DNA from: Robiginitomaculum sp.
Lineage (GTDB): Bacteria > Pseudomonadota > Alphaproteobacteria > Caulobacterales > Maricaulaceae
Assembly (NCBI GenBank): GCA_015485335.1
Contig: WFTT01000092.1
Coordinates: forward strand, 1-64,000
Length of the DNA: 64,000 bases
Direction: 5' to 3'
Position 1 is the stretch's first letter. Each line of letters begins with the position of its first letter. A program made the translations under genes and the position numbers. Under the pieces are notes generated by a model, which was not told the origin of the DNA, made no database searches, and worked only from the letters and a program-made list of their open reading frames with translations. This document shows positions 49,091 through 60,598 of this stretch, in pieces.

Positions 49091-49705
49091 TTGGATCGAA
49101 AATTATCAAAAAATACAATACGTTCTGGTCGCCCTCGAGATCCGGACATTGAACAAAGGGTGGTTGAAGCTTCCTACAGTATTTTGGCGGAATCTGGCTA
49201 TCAGGGGTTATCCTTTGCCAAAGTCAGCCAGCTGTCGGGGGTGGCCAGGCCCACAATAAAATTGCGCTGGCATAATCAGGCCGAGCTGTGCATTGCCACC
49301 GTAAAATACATTCTGGATACACCGCAGGACATTCAAATACCTGATAATCTGGATAATGCGAATGTCAGGGCTTTGATGGAATCAGTGCTGGCAGGTTTGA
49401 TCAAAGCCTTGAGTTCACCGCAGACCATAAGAATTCTGACGTCTGTTATTGCAGCGGCGCATTTTTCTGAGCCAATGGGGCAGTTGAAACAGTATATTCT
49501 ATCCAGGCGCGGCATTGTTTTACGACGCCTGATCGAAGCTGGTATCAAGGACAGAGAGTTTGCAAAATCTACGGATGTTGATTTTGCATTGGATGCCCTG
49601 AACGGCCCCGTTTTATACCACACACTGGTGCTTGGTCTGCCGATGGATCCGAGGCATTCCAAAACCATTGTCGACATGGTCTTTCCGCCGAAACAATCGG
49701 GCTGA
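49091..49705 (+). CDS. TetR-family transcriptional regulator
   Basis: N-terminal HTH RVVEASYSILAESGYQGLSFAKVSQLSGVARPTIKLRWHNQAEL. Confidence 0.9.
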   Translation: MDRKLSKNTIRSGRPRDPDIEQRVVEASYSILAESGYQGLSFAKVSQLSGVARPTIKLRWHNQAELCIATVKYILDTPQDIQIPDNLDNANVRALMESVLAGLIKALSSPQTIRILTSVIAAAHFSEPMGQLKQYILSRRGIVLRRLIEAGIKDREFAKSTDVDFALDALNGPVLYHTLVLGLPMDPRHSKTIVDMVFPPKQSG

Positions 49706-49744
49706 ATATTTCAAATAAAAGACGGAGGCATCGTGGGATAAATG

Positions 49745-49834
49745 TGGCGGATGGGGAGGGATTCGAACCCCCGGGACGCTCACACGCCCGCTGGTTTTCA
49801 AGACCAGTGCATTCAACCGCTCTGCCACCCATCC
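49745..49834 (-). tRNA. tRNA-Ser (anticodon TGA)
   Basis: Reverse strand GGATGGGTGGCAGAGCGGTTGAATGCACTGGTCTTGAAAACCAGC...GGGTTCGAATCCCTCCCCATCCGCCA: 7-bp acceptor GGATGGG/CCCATCC, G73, encoded CCA, variable arm, TTCGAAT T-loop. Confidence 0.95.
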
Positions 49835-50058
49835 GCGAGGTCGCAGGGCTAGCAAGGCTGGATCAATACTGCAAGCCACTGCGTGTAAAAACGCGCGTGT
49901 TGGGAAAATATTTTGCATTTAGACAAGCAAACGCGTCTGGTCATATTTTGGTAACCATGGCGTTTAACCCAAGATTCAGCGACATCGCCTATGGTCCACC
50001 TTAATAAATGCCGGAAAATCGGTGAAATTGGGGTGACGGAACTTTTGGGTTCCGATTT

Positions 50059-51114
50059 TTGGGAAGACCAGACATGGCGAGTATCAGGGATTTGGTTCGT
50101 AGACGAATTCGGCTCGATAACGGGGGCCAGCGCCGCATACCTGGGCCCAGCCTTCGCGCCTTGGGGGCGATGATTGCGCTGGCCTTGGTCAGCGCCTGCA
50201 GCACCGGTCCGGTAAACTTAACCGCCAGTGGCAGTCGCTGGGGGGCGCCGGTCACCGCTAATGTGCGTATCGGGTATAAAAAACGCCATCACTATAATAA
50301 CCATAATACGCCTACACCGGCCATTGCCGGCAATGGCGCACATCAGAAAATTGGCCGTCCATATCAGATTGCGGGGCGCACATATGTGCCGGCTCGTCAG
50401 GATGATTATGATCGTGAGGGGGTTGCCTCCTGGTATGGCTCCAAATTTCATGGCCGTAAAACCGCCAACGGTGAAATTTTTGATATGAATGGTCTCAGCG
50501 CGGCACATACCACCTTGCCTTTACCCAGCCTGGTACGGGTTACCAATTTAGACAATGGTCGCTCGATCATTGTTCGCGTGAACGACCGCGGTCCTTTTGT
50601 AAATAATCGCCTGATTGATTTGTCCAAAGGGGCGGCCGAAGAGCTAGGCTATGTTCGCCAGGGCATTGCTCATGTGCGGGTGCAATATGTCGGCCCCGCG
50701 GTGAAAAACCCAGGTCGTGTTAACGTAAGACGGGCTTCGACGAGAAGAAATGAAGCCCAGGTGTGGCCCACACCGGCCTCTGCACGTCCGGCCAGCGCCC
50801 GCCCCAAGAGCTTTGAAAACACCTGGCCTGAAGATCCAAAAGACAAGTATCAGATTGCCTTGTCCAGACCCAAGATTGCCGTAGGCGGATGGTTTGTACA
50901 ATTGGGTGCCTTTGGGGATCGGGATCGCGCCCAGCGTATTGCCGCCAACCTGCACACCAGCGGCAAAGCATCGGTGCAAACTGCCTGGGTCAACAACCGC
51001 TATATACATCGGGTTCTGGTGGGGCCTTATGACAACCGCAGTGGTGCCGAGCAACAGCGCTATGAAGTGGTAAATGCCGGCTTTCCAGAGGCACGGGTAA
51101 CCGAACAACGATAA
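50059..51114 (+). CDS. rlpA: RlpA-like septal ring lytic transglycosylase with C-terminal SPOR domain
   Basis: GVASWYGSKFHGRKTANGEIFDMNGLSAAHTTLPLPSLVRVTNLDNGRSIIVRVNDRGPF; GGWFVQLGAFGDRDRAQRIAANL SPOR repeat. Confidence 0.92.
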   Translation: MGRPDMASIRDLVRRRIRLDNGGQRRIPGPSLRALGAMIALALVSACSTGPVNLTASGSRWGAPVTANVRIGYKKRHHYNNHNTPTPAIAGNGAHQKIGRPYQIAGRTYVPARQDDYDREGVASWYGSKFHGRKTANGEIFDMNGLSAAHTTLPLPSLVRVTNLDNGRSIIVRVNDRGPFVNNRLIDLSKGAAEELGYVRQGIAHVRVQYVGPAVKNPGRVNVRRASTRRNEAQVWPTPASARPASARPKSFENTWPEDPKDKYQIALSRPKIAVGGWFVQLGAFGDRDRAQRIAANLHTSGKASVQTAWVNNRYIHRVLVGPYDNRSGAEQQRYEVVNAGFPEARVTEQR

Positions 51115-51170
51115 GAACCGTGGGGAACGGGGTGAAAGAAGCGGGTCCGGCGGGGAGGTCGGGCCCGTTT

Positions 51171-51617
51171 TTATGTGCTCTGCGCCTTGATGGCTTCGGC
51201 AATCTGTGCCGCTTGGGCATGCAAAACTTCCTTGTCTGCGGGTTTTCCGCGTCCATGACGGTCAAATGGCTGGTCGGCAAAGCGCGGGATAATGTGAAAA
51301 TGCAAATGGAAAACACTTTGTCCGGCCGGCTCACCATTAAACTGGGTAATAATCAGGCCATCGGGGCTAAAGGCTTTTTCCACGCCCAGCGCAACTTTCT
51401 TGACGCGGACAATGGCATTTTCCAGCACGGCATCATCGGTATCCAGTAAATTGCGCCCTGCTTTTTTGGGAATGACCAAAGTATGGCCCGGTGCCTGTGG
51501 AAACAGATCCATAAAGGCTAAAACGTGCTCGTCCTCATATACCTTGCAAGATGGCATTTCACCACGCAGGATTTTGGCAAAAATATTGTCTGGATCATAG
51601 GTGCCGTGCAAGCTCAT
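51171..51617 (-). CDS. HIT-family protein
   Basis: FAKILRGEMPSCKVYEDEHVLAFMDLFPQAPGHTLVIPK and HLHFHIIPR. Confidence 0.92.
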   Translation of the reverse strand: MSLHGTYDPDNIFAKILRGEMPSCKVYEDEHVLAFMDLFPQAPGHTLVIPKKAGRNLLDTDDAVLENAIVRVKKVALGVEKAFSPDGLIITQFNGEPAGQSVFHLHFHIIPRFADQPFDRHGRGKPADKEVLHAQAAQIAEAIKAQST

Positions 51618-51679
51618 CCATGTGCTCCTTCAACGCATATGAGGCGAGTCTAGAACACGTATCCACCCAGGTCCATGCG

Positions 51680-52855
51680 CTATTCTTCTTTGAGTGGCAG
51701 AGATAGGTCGCCGGCGTCTTTGCGAAAAGGGGTCAGGGCATCAAGGGTGATTACATCTTGTTCAACCATGTTCCGCTCGTGCTTCAGATAGGCAGAAACC
51801 GCATCATGCAGGCCCGTATCGGCAAACCAGTGCGCTGAATGGGTCTTAATAGGCACATACCCTCTGGCGATCTTGTGTTCGCCCTGGGCACCGGCTTCCA
51901 CTCGGGCAAGCTTGCGCTCTATGGCGGCCTCTACGGCCTGGTGATAGCAAAGCTCAAAATGCAGGCCCGGACGCTTTTCCGTACAGCCCCAATAGCGCCC
52001 ATACAGGGCGTCTCCACCAATAAAATTCAGAGCACCGGCAATCCAGTTCCCATCCGCCTTAGCCAGCACCAGCAAGATGTCTTGGCGCATACGGGCGTGG
52101 ATTTCTTCGAAGAATTCACGGTTCAGGTAAGGCTGGCCCCATTTGCGCGCTCCGGTATCCAGATAAAATCGATAAAAGGCATCCCAGTGTTCGGGTCTGA
52201 GATCATCGCCGCTCAGGCGTTCGATCTTGATACCAGCACTGGCGCGCGCTCTTTCTTTGCGCAGGTTTTTACGTTTCCGCGAAGACAAGGCCTGCAAGAA
52301 TTCATTATAATCCGCATAGCCTGGATTGATAAAATGATATTGTATATCAATGCGATGACCGAAGTCTTTGGCGCATAAAATATCCACATCCTGCGTGGTG
52401 GCAAAGGTAACATGTACGGACGAAGCCCCACTTTCCTGTACCGCCCTTTGCAGCCCAGAGGCCAATATAGTGCGAACCTCATGAGAGCTCGCCAATAAGC
52501 GCGTTCCCGGCACCGGGGTGAACGGCACACCAGCCAGTAATTTGGGGTAATATTGACCACCGGCCTGCTCATAGGCATGGGCCCAACCATGGTCAAAAAC
52601 ATACTCGCCCAGCGAGTGACTTTTCAGGTATAATGGTACGGCCCCCACCAGCGTGCTGTTCATGCCCTCAGCCAACAGATGAAAACCCTGCCACCCGGTA
52701 TGCTCACCCACACAGCCGGTTTCTTCCAGTGCCTGTAAGAAAGCCCAGCGCAAAAAAGGGTTTGCCTGACGAGGATCAGGATTTGCCAGAGCATCCCATT
52801 CCGTTTCGTTTATATCCCCCAAAGAGGGGGTCAGGCGCAGAGACAGGTCCGGCAA
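51680..52855 (-). CDS. GNAT-family / peptidogalycan biosynthesis-type N-acyltransferase
   Basis: NPFLRWAFLQALEETGCV, SSRKRKNLRKERARAS, ALNFIGGDALYGRYWGC, HFELCYHQAVEAAIERKLARVEAGAQGEHKIARGY. Confidence 0.82.
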   Translation of the reverse strand: MPDLSLRLTPSLGDINETEWDALANPDPRQANPFLRWAFLQALEETGCVGEHTGWQGFHLLAEGMNSTLVGAVPLYLKSHSLGEYVFDHGWAHAYEQAGGQYYPKLLAGVPFTPVPGTRLLASSHEVRTILASGLQRAVQESGASSVHVTFATTQDVDILCAKDFGHRIDIQYHFINPGYADYNEFLQALSSRKRKNLRKERARASAGIKIERLSGDDLRPEHWDAFYRFYLDTGARKWGQPYLNREFFEEIHARMRQDILLVLAKADGNWIAGALNFIGGDALYGRYWGCTEKRPGLHFELCYHQAVEAAIERKLARVEAGAQGEHKIARGYVPIKTHSAHWFADTGLHDAVSAYLKHERNMVEQDVITLDALTPFRKDAGDLSLPLKEE

Positions 52856-52858
52856 AAT

Positions 52859-53320
52859 CTATTTGACCTCAAAAATCGCATCAACTTCCACAGCCGAACC
52901 CAGGGGGAGATTGGGGCAGGAAACCGCGGCACGGGCATGACGCCCGATGTCACCAAAGACATCCACCATCACATCAGAGGCCCCGTTGATCACATGAGGG
53001 ATATCTTCGAAGTCAGACGTTGCATTGACGAATCCACCCAGACGCACCACGCGCGTAATGGCATCCAGATCGCCATCCAGCGCGGCATTGGCCTGGGCGA
53101 TCAGGTTAAGTGCGCATAATCTGGCTGCTTTCTGCCCGGTTTCTATGTCCATGGTCTTGCCCAGGCATCCCTTCATCAGGCCGTCTGGCCCAAAGGCAAT
53201 TTGTCCAGATATAATCAACAGATTTCCAGTGCGAACATAGGGTACATAATTGGCCACAGGCGCCGCAGCCTTTGGTAATGTGATGGACAGTTTTTTCAGG
53301 CGAGCATGAATGGTAGACAT
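52859..53320 (-). CDS. RidA-family protein
   Basis: PVANYVPYVRTGNLLIISGQIAFGPDG...RLGGFVNATSDFEDIPHVINGASDVMVDVFGD; SAVEVDAIFEV. Confidence 0.88.
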   Translation of the reverse strand: MSTIHARLKKLSITLPKAAAPVANYVPYVRTGNLLIISGQIAFGPDGLMKGCLGKTMDIETGQKAARLCALNLIAQANAALDGDLDAITRVVRLGGFVNATSDFEDIPHVINGASDVMVDVFGDIGRHARAAVSCPNLPLGSAVEVDAIFEVK

Positions 53321-53406
53321 AAGTGCTTCTCCAATACGATATAAGGATAAGTTTAGCTTGACTTTACCTGCGCGTTAACTGGCAAAAGAGGGTAAAGAGG
53401 ATTGAA

Positions 53407-54288
53407 TTGCACCAAGCGGATTTCAGACAGGAAGATCTTAGGGTTACGGCCAGCGATGGTTATTCCCTGGCTGCTCGTGTGTATTTTCCATATGAGGCTG
53501 ATCAGTGCAAAGCCGGTTTGTTGATCTCGTCAGGAACCGGTTACCCCAAAGAGTTTTATGCCCGTTTTGCGCAATATGGGGCCACGCGTGGTTTTGCCTG
53601 TATGATTTACGATTATCGCGGTATTGGGGCCTCTGCGCCGGAGGATATGCGAGACTGTGATGCCGATCTGCTGGACTGGGGCACACTGGATGCGCCGGCG
53701 GCCCTGAATGCCCTTGTCGAGGGTTTGGAAGGCCAGCCAGTCTTTACATTAGGGCACAGCTTTGGCGGACAGTTGGTCGGTCTGATGGATAACCACACCC
53801 TGGCCAAAGGTCATGCTTTTGTGGCCGTTGGGAATGGGTATTGGGCCCATCACCATCCACGGGACTGGTGGAAAGAGTTTTTATTTTTTGCGGTTCTTGG
53901 TCCGACGTCCATCAAACAGCATGGCTATTTGAAAGGGATTGAATATTGGCCCGGCAGCTCTATGCCCGCCGGGGTTTTTAAACAATGGCGCCGGTGGTGC
54001 CTATCCCCGCATTATTATTGCAAAGATATCCAGAAAAAGCTGGGTGAAGCCTATTTTGAAATGAATAACGCCCCCATGCGGCAATTTGCATTTACCGATG
54101 ATCCGGTGGTGAATGCAAAATCCGAGGCCTTTATCCGCCAGTGTTATAATGATGCGGCCTATGAGACCAACTGGATAGACCCGACAGAATTAGGCATTAG
54201 CAGCATTGGCCATAGCGGTGCCTTTTCAAGACGTTCCAAGGCCTTTTGGCCCATTCCCTTTGACTGGTTTGAAACGCTGATCAGCTGA
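53407..54288 (+). CDS. Alpha/beta hydrolase (serine aminopeptidase-like)
   Basis: ACMIYDYRGIGASAPEDM and VFTLGHSFGGQLVGLM nucleophile elbow. Confidence 0.85.
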   Translation: MHQADFRQEDLRVTASDGYSLAARVYFPYEADQCKAGLLISSGTGYPKEFYARFAQYGATRGFACMIYDYRGIGASAPEDMRDCDADLLDWGTLDAPAALNALVEGLEGQPVFTLGHSFGGQLVGLMDNHTLAKGHAFVAVGNGYWAHHHPRDWWKEFLFFAVLGPTSIKQHGYLKGIEYWPGSSMPAGVFKQWRRWCLSPHYYCKDIQKKLGEAYFEMNNAPMRQFAFTDDPVVNAKSEAFIRQCYNDAAYETNWIDPTELGISSIGHSGAFSRRSKAFWPIPFDWFETLIS

Positions 54289-54522
54289 ACCCATGCTGCC
54301 AGATACATTCATCACGGGTTCAGCTAGCAAAGCATAGATTGAACCTCGAGATCGGGGTCGTCATAACGTCCCTCGCACGGTTCCGGTCTTTTGGTTGTAA
54401 CAAACCCAGCCCAGCGCCGGTTTCCATTATGGAGACCGGCGTTTCTGGTTTTAGTACTTTCGCCCGTCGCGAACCTGCGTTACATGGCTAGGCATTGAAA
54501 CCTGATATGCAAAGGGCTGGTG

Positions 54523-56472
54523 ATGCGTGTTCTGTGGACCCCTGATGATGAGCAAAAATCAACATGTCGCATGGGGCGTTTCGCCAAAGCGGCGGCGGAT
54601 ATAAACCCAACAGACCCAGCAGCGTACACACAGCTTCATACCTGGTCCATCGAGGATCCGGCGCGATTCTGGAAGACCGTCTGGGCGGCTTGTCAGATCA
54701 AGGGGGATCCGGGCAAGCGGGTGTTGATCAATGAAGATCAGATGCCAGGGGCACAGTTTTTCCCCGATGGGATTCTGAACGCCGCTGAAAACCTGATCGA
54801 GCGGGGTCATCCCAGCGATGAAGCTCTGGTGTTTTGGACCGAGGATGGTCGCCAGGACAGTTGGAGCCGTGCAGAACTCAAAGAAAAGGCCGGGCGTTTT
54901 GCCGCCGCCTTTCGCACATATGGTATAAAGCCCGGTGATCGGATCGCCGCCATTATGCCCAATATGCCGCAAACCATTGCCGCTTTTTTGGGGGCGGCCT
55001 GGATCGGGGCGGTTTTCTCTTCGGCTTCACCGGATTTTGGCATTAGCGGGGTAACCGACCGCTTTGGCCAGATAGAGCCAAAAATCCTGATTGCCTGTGA
55101 TGGGTATCGCTATGGCGGCAAAGTTTTTGATGTGGGCAGCAAATTGACGGCCATCGCCGATAATATTCCCTCGATAGAGAAAGTGATCGTGGTGCCTTAT
55201 GAAGGCACGAAAGAGGACTTTGCCGACGACGAACGTTTTGACTCGCTGGAAACCGTGATGCGAATCGGTGAGGGGGGCGGGGTGCCTTACAAGGCCTTTC
55301 CCTTTAATCACCCGCTTTATATCCTGTTTTCATCGGGTACGACCGGCAAACCAAAATGCATTATACATTCGGCTGGCGGCGCGCTGATCCAGCAATTCAA
55401 GGAACACCAGCTACATTGTAATAATGGCCCAGACAGCCGCATTTTCTTCTTTTCCACCTGTGGCTGGATGATGTGGAACTGGCTAGTAGCCGGGCTGGGG
55501 GGGGGCTCTACGTTATTGCTGTATGACGGCTCGCCCTTTGCCATGGACGGACGGGTTCTGTTTCGCATCGCCGACCGGGAACGGGCTGATTATTTTGGGG
55601 TATCGGCCAAATGGATTGATGCTGTGCATAAATCCGGCCAGCACCCTAAAGACGAAAACAATTTAAGCACCATTCGCATGATCGGCTCTACCGGATCGCC
55701 ATTATCGCCCGAAGGCTTTGCCTTCATCGCCGATGAAATTTCCTCCACCGCCCAGATCGCCAGCATGTCCGGTGGCACCGATATTGTTTCCTGCTTTGTG
55801 TTGGGAAATCCATTGCAGAGTGTGTATGAGGGCGAAATTCAGGGGCCAGGTCTGGGCATGGCCGTTGAGGTCTGGGATGAGAACGCCAAGCCGGTGGTTG
55901 GCAAAAAAGGCGAGCTGGTTTGCGTTAAACCTTTCCCTTGTATGCCGATCGGGTTTTGGAATGATCCCGATAATGCGCGTTACAAGGCTGCCTATTTTGA
56001 GGATTATCCCGGTATCTGGCGCCATGGGGACTGGGCCGAGATTACCGAGCATGGCGGCGTGATCATTCATGGGCGTTCAGACGCCACCTTGAACCCCGGC
56101 GGGGTGCGCATTGGCACCGCCGAAATTTATAATCAGGTCGAACAGATCCCCGCCATTCTGGATAGCGTTTGTGTGGGACAGGACTGGCAGGATGATGTGC
56201 GGGTGATTCTGTTTGTGGTACTGCGCGAAGGTGCAATGCTGGACGAGGCCTTGATCAAGGAAATCAAGACCAAAATCCGTACCGGTGCCAGCCCGCGCCA
56301 TGTGCCGGCAAAAATCATCGCCGTGGCGGATATACCGCGCACCAAATCCGGTAAGATCACCGAACTGGCCGTGCGTGATGTCATCCATGGTCGCGAGGTG
56401 AAAAATAGCCACGCCTTGGCCAATCCTGAAGCGCTGGAATATTTCAGGGATTTGCCGGAACTGAATTCCTAA
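54523..56472 (+). CDS. aacS: Acetoacetate--CoA ligase
   Basis: YILFSSGTTGKPKCIIHSAGGALIQQFKEHQLHCN, WMMWNWLVAGLGGGSTLLLYDGSPF, SASPDFGISGVTDRFGQIEPKIL typical of AacS. Confidence 0.92.
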   Translation: MRVLWTPDDEQKSTCRMGRFAKAAADINPTDPAAYTQLHTWSIEDPARFWKTVWAACQIKGDPGKRVLINEDQMPGAQFFPDGILNAAENLIERGHPSDEALVFWTEDGRQDSWSRAELKEKAGRFAAAFRTYGIKPGDRIAAIMPNMPQTIAAFLGAAWIGAVFSSASPDFGISGVTDRFGQIEPKILIACDGYRYGGKVFDVGSKLTAIADNIPSIEKVIVVPYEGTKEDFADDERFDSLETVMRIGEGGGVPYKAFPFNHPLYILFSSGTTGKPKCIIHSAGGALIQQFKEHQLHCNNGPDSRIFFFSTCGWMMWNWLVAGLGGGSTLLLYDGSPFAMDGRVLFRIADRERADYFGVSAKWIDAVHKSGQHPKDENNLSTIRMIGSTGSPLSPEGFAFIADEISSTAQIASMSGGTDIVSCFVLGNPLQSVYEGEIQGPGLGMAVEVWDENAKPVVGKKGELVCVKPFPCMPIGFWNDPDNARYKAAYFEDYPGIWRHGDWAEITEHGGVIIHGRSDATLNPGGVRIGTAEIYNQVEQIPAILDSVCVGQDWQDDVRVILFVVLREGAMLDEALIKEIKTKIRTGASPRHVPAKIIAVADIPRTKSGKITELAVRDVIHGREVKNSHALANPEALEYFRDLPELNS

Positions 56473-56512
56473 GACAGTCGCCAAACAAGAAAATCGCGCT
56501 ATAGTTACCATT

Positions 56513-58499
<1,987 letters not shown>

Positions 58500-58541
58500 G
58501 GGGCTCACCACATTAAGCCCGTGGCCTTAACCCGCCCCTAC

Positions 58542-58633
58542 GTGTCACCCCGGACTTGATCCGGGGTCCAGAACGGAATTTACATTAGGTTATGCGACGC
58601 AAAATGGATCCCGGATCGGGGTCCGGGATGACA
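58542..58633. repeat. Inverted pair of REP-like palindromic elements
   Basis: gtgtcaccccggacttgatccggggtcca ... tggatcccggatcggggtccgggatgaca. Confidence 0.7.
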
Positions 58634-58670
58634 TGTTTGGTGGCTAGGGGCAAAAGCCGTACCCCCATAC

Positions 58671-58705
58671 AAAAACGCGCGCCGCCATGAGGCGAACGCG
58701 CGTTT
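58671..58705 (-). terminator. Rho-independent terminator downstream of the cold-shock gene
   Basis: Minus strand AAACGCGCGTTCGCC-TCAT-GGCGGCGCGCGTTTTT stem-loop with T tract. Confidence 0.75.
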
Positions 58706-58749
58706 CTGTAACTTGTCAGAGATCTGTTGCCAGATCACCTATCAACAGC

Positions 58750-58956
58750 TTAGTCCATCAATTGGACGTTAGAAGCGGCGTCTTTGCCACGATTGCTGGT
58801 GATTTCGTAAGACACTTTTTGTCCGTCGTTCAGGCCAGCAATACCGGCCTGTTCCAGAGCGGAGATGTGTACAAACACATCCTTGCCGCCATCTTCAGGA
58901 GCGATAAAACCATAACCTTTAGTGGCGTTAAACCACTTAACAGTACCATTTGCCAT
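58750..58956 (-). CDS. Cold-shock protein, CspA family
   Basis: MANGTVKWFNATKGYGFIAPEDGGKDVFVHISALEQAGI. Confidence 0.96.
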   Translation of the reverse strand: MANGTVKWFNATKGYGFIAPEDGGKDVFVHISALEQAGIAGLNDGQKVSYEITSNRGKDAASNVQLMD

Positions 58957-59320
58957 TTGTCAGTTTCCTTAATTTCTATACTGCACAAAAATTCCCAAAA
59001 TGTGGGAAAACCAAGAATGCGTAAAAGTCCGTGTTGAAGTGTTGTGAGCTTTAGAAAGTGACAGGAAAAATCGCCAGGCGATCGGTACCCATGACAGGTT
59101 CTGTAATAAAATCCAAAGTCTTGTCCTCAGAAGGAGCGATAACGTAATCCGGGTCCGCTAATATAGGAATTGTACTGAAAAGCAAATCAAAAAATGCGGT
59201 ACTCACAGCTTTTTTATATTTTTAATTCGCCTGTGAGGCTAAAATTTTACGCTGAACACGTACAAAACTTGGCTTGTGAGTACCAGGATTGGGGGCAAAG
59301 CTGAGCTGTATTTCCATGAC

Positions 59321-60016
59321 TTAACCAGCCGGTGGCATATAACCGGGCAGGAAATAGCGTAAATAGTCCAACCATTCCTGTGTCAGGGGAATTGGATAAA
59401 GGGCGCCGGTGAGGATGGGGATAATGGCGGCGCCAATCAACGCTCCGGCCAGCATAAAACTGATGCCGATCCAATTGCCCAGCGTTTCGCGCCCCGCATC
59501 AAGGGCCCAAAAGCGCATTCCCGTTCCAATATGTGTCATCACGGCAAGTACACCTAAAAAGTAATAGGGAATGAAGTAATAGGTAAAGGGCGGGCCGCTC
59601 ATCACCGATGCCGGCCAGGAAAAATTGGTGTCCAGATGAAAAACCAGTCGGGCCATGAAAAGCGCATATAAATGCTCAACCATAAACAAAAAGAAGAGAC
59701 CGCCCGAAAGCACTTGCGTCCAGGCCCAGAACCCCTTTGGCCGCCCCCGTCGCAGGCTGCGCACCAGAAGAATAGCCCCCAGTACCAATTGTGAGGAGAT
59801 GACCAGTAATAAGATTAGCTCGATCGGGGGGAAGCGATATACCGTGCGAAAGACATCTTGCACGGCATTATAGGTTTTAATGCCAAAAACCCCGCTCAGA
59901 TGGTTGATGAAATGAACCGTGATGAAGGCCATCAATACAAAGGCGTTAAATTTGTGCCAGCGTCGCAGCCTTTGGGCTGTGTTCGCCTGTGGCAGAGTGA
60001 CAGTTGTGGTACTCAT
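59321..60016 (-). CDS. Multi-TM cytochrome b / SdhC-like membrane protein
   Basis: Several TM helices with His in FNAFVLMAFITVHFINHLSGVFG, MVEHLYALFMARLVFH, VMTHIGTGMRFW; start 60016 overlaps the Rrf2 gene end. Confidence 0.6.
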   Translation of the reverse strand: MSTTTVTLPQANTAQRLRRWHKFNAFVLMAFITVHFINHLSGVFGIKTYNAVQDVFRTVYRFPPIELILLLVISSQLVLGAILLVRSLRRGRPKGFWAWTQVLSGGLFFLFMVEHLYALFMARLVFHLDTNFSWPASVMSGPPFTYYFIPYYFLGVLAVMTHIGTGMRFWALDAGRETLGNWIGISFMLAGALIGAAIIPILTGALYPIPLTQEWLDYLRYFLPGYMPPAG

Positions 60017-60501
60017 TTTAATACGTTTCCAAACCATTCCATGGATTTTTCAATTTGCAAGGAAGGGGTCTCCTGCATCCCTATATCTGTGATTTCTTTT
60101 AGGGATATGCTGGCCAGTTCATCACGCCATGCCTTCTCCGCGCGCCACATGGCGCGGGCAATACCGCATGGTTTTGAGTAACAGGCCGGATCAACCCCGG
60201 AAGGGCCTTTGCGTCGAATTTCCGTGCACTGGAAATGTGGTTCCGTGCCATCAATGGCCAGTACAATATCCAGCACAGTGATATTGGCGGCGGGGCGCGA
60301 AAGGCGATATCCACCGCCTGGCCCCTTGGCACTGTTGACCAGGCCGGCCTGGGACAAGGCCTGTAAATGTTTGGCCAGATAATGTTCGGGCAGGTCAAAA
60401 AACTCTGCCAGACGCCGGGCGGGCAGGGCCGCATCCTCTGGCAGTGATGCCAGAATGCTACAACAATGGATGGCCCATTCTATGCCTTCATTCAATTTCA
60501 T
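60013..60501 (-). CDS. Rrf2-family regulator with Cys cluster (probable Fe-S)
   Basis: LPARRLAEFFDLPEHYLAKHLQALSQAGLVNSAKGPGGGYRLSRPA; Cys ligand region FQCTEIRRKGPSGVDPACYSKPCGI. Confidence 0.88.
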   Translation of the reverse strand: MKLNEGIEWAIHCCSILASLPEDAALPARRLAEFFDLPEHYLAKHLQALSQAGLVNSAKGPGGGYRLSRPAANITVLDIVLAIDGTEPHFQCTEIRRKGPSGVDPACYSKPCGIARAMWRAEKAWRDELASISLKEITDIGMQETPSLQIEKSMEWFGNVLK

Positions 60502-60554
60502 AATAACGGATATATAATATCCGTAAATATGTGGTCAATATATATCCGTTATTA
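60501..60554. promoter_or_regulatory. Nested inverted repeats at the start of the Rrf2 gene, candidate autoregulatory operator
   Basis: taataacggatatat (60501-60515) and atatatccgttatta (60540-60554) are exact reverse complements; inner cggatat-ata-atatccg. Confidence 0.65.
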
Positions 60555-60598
60555 AAATCACAAAACGTGGGGGGAGGGGATGTCGTCGAGGCGGCTGG

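Noticed and set aside
54413-54440. Imperfect hairpin gccggtttcc-attat-ggagaccggc between alpha/beta hydrolase and aacS
   Set aside because: One mismatch and an interrupted T run; only a weak terminator candidate.
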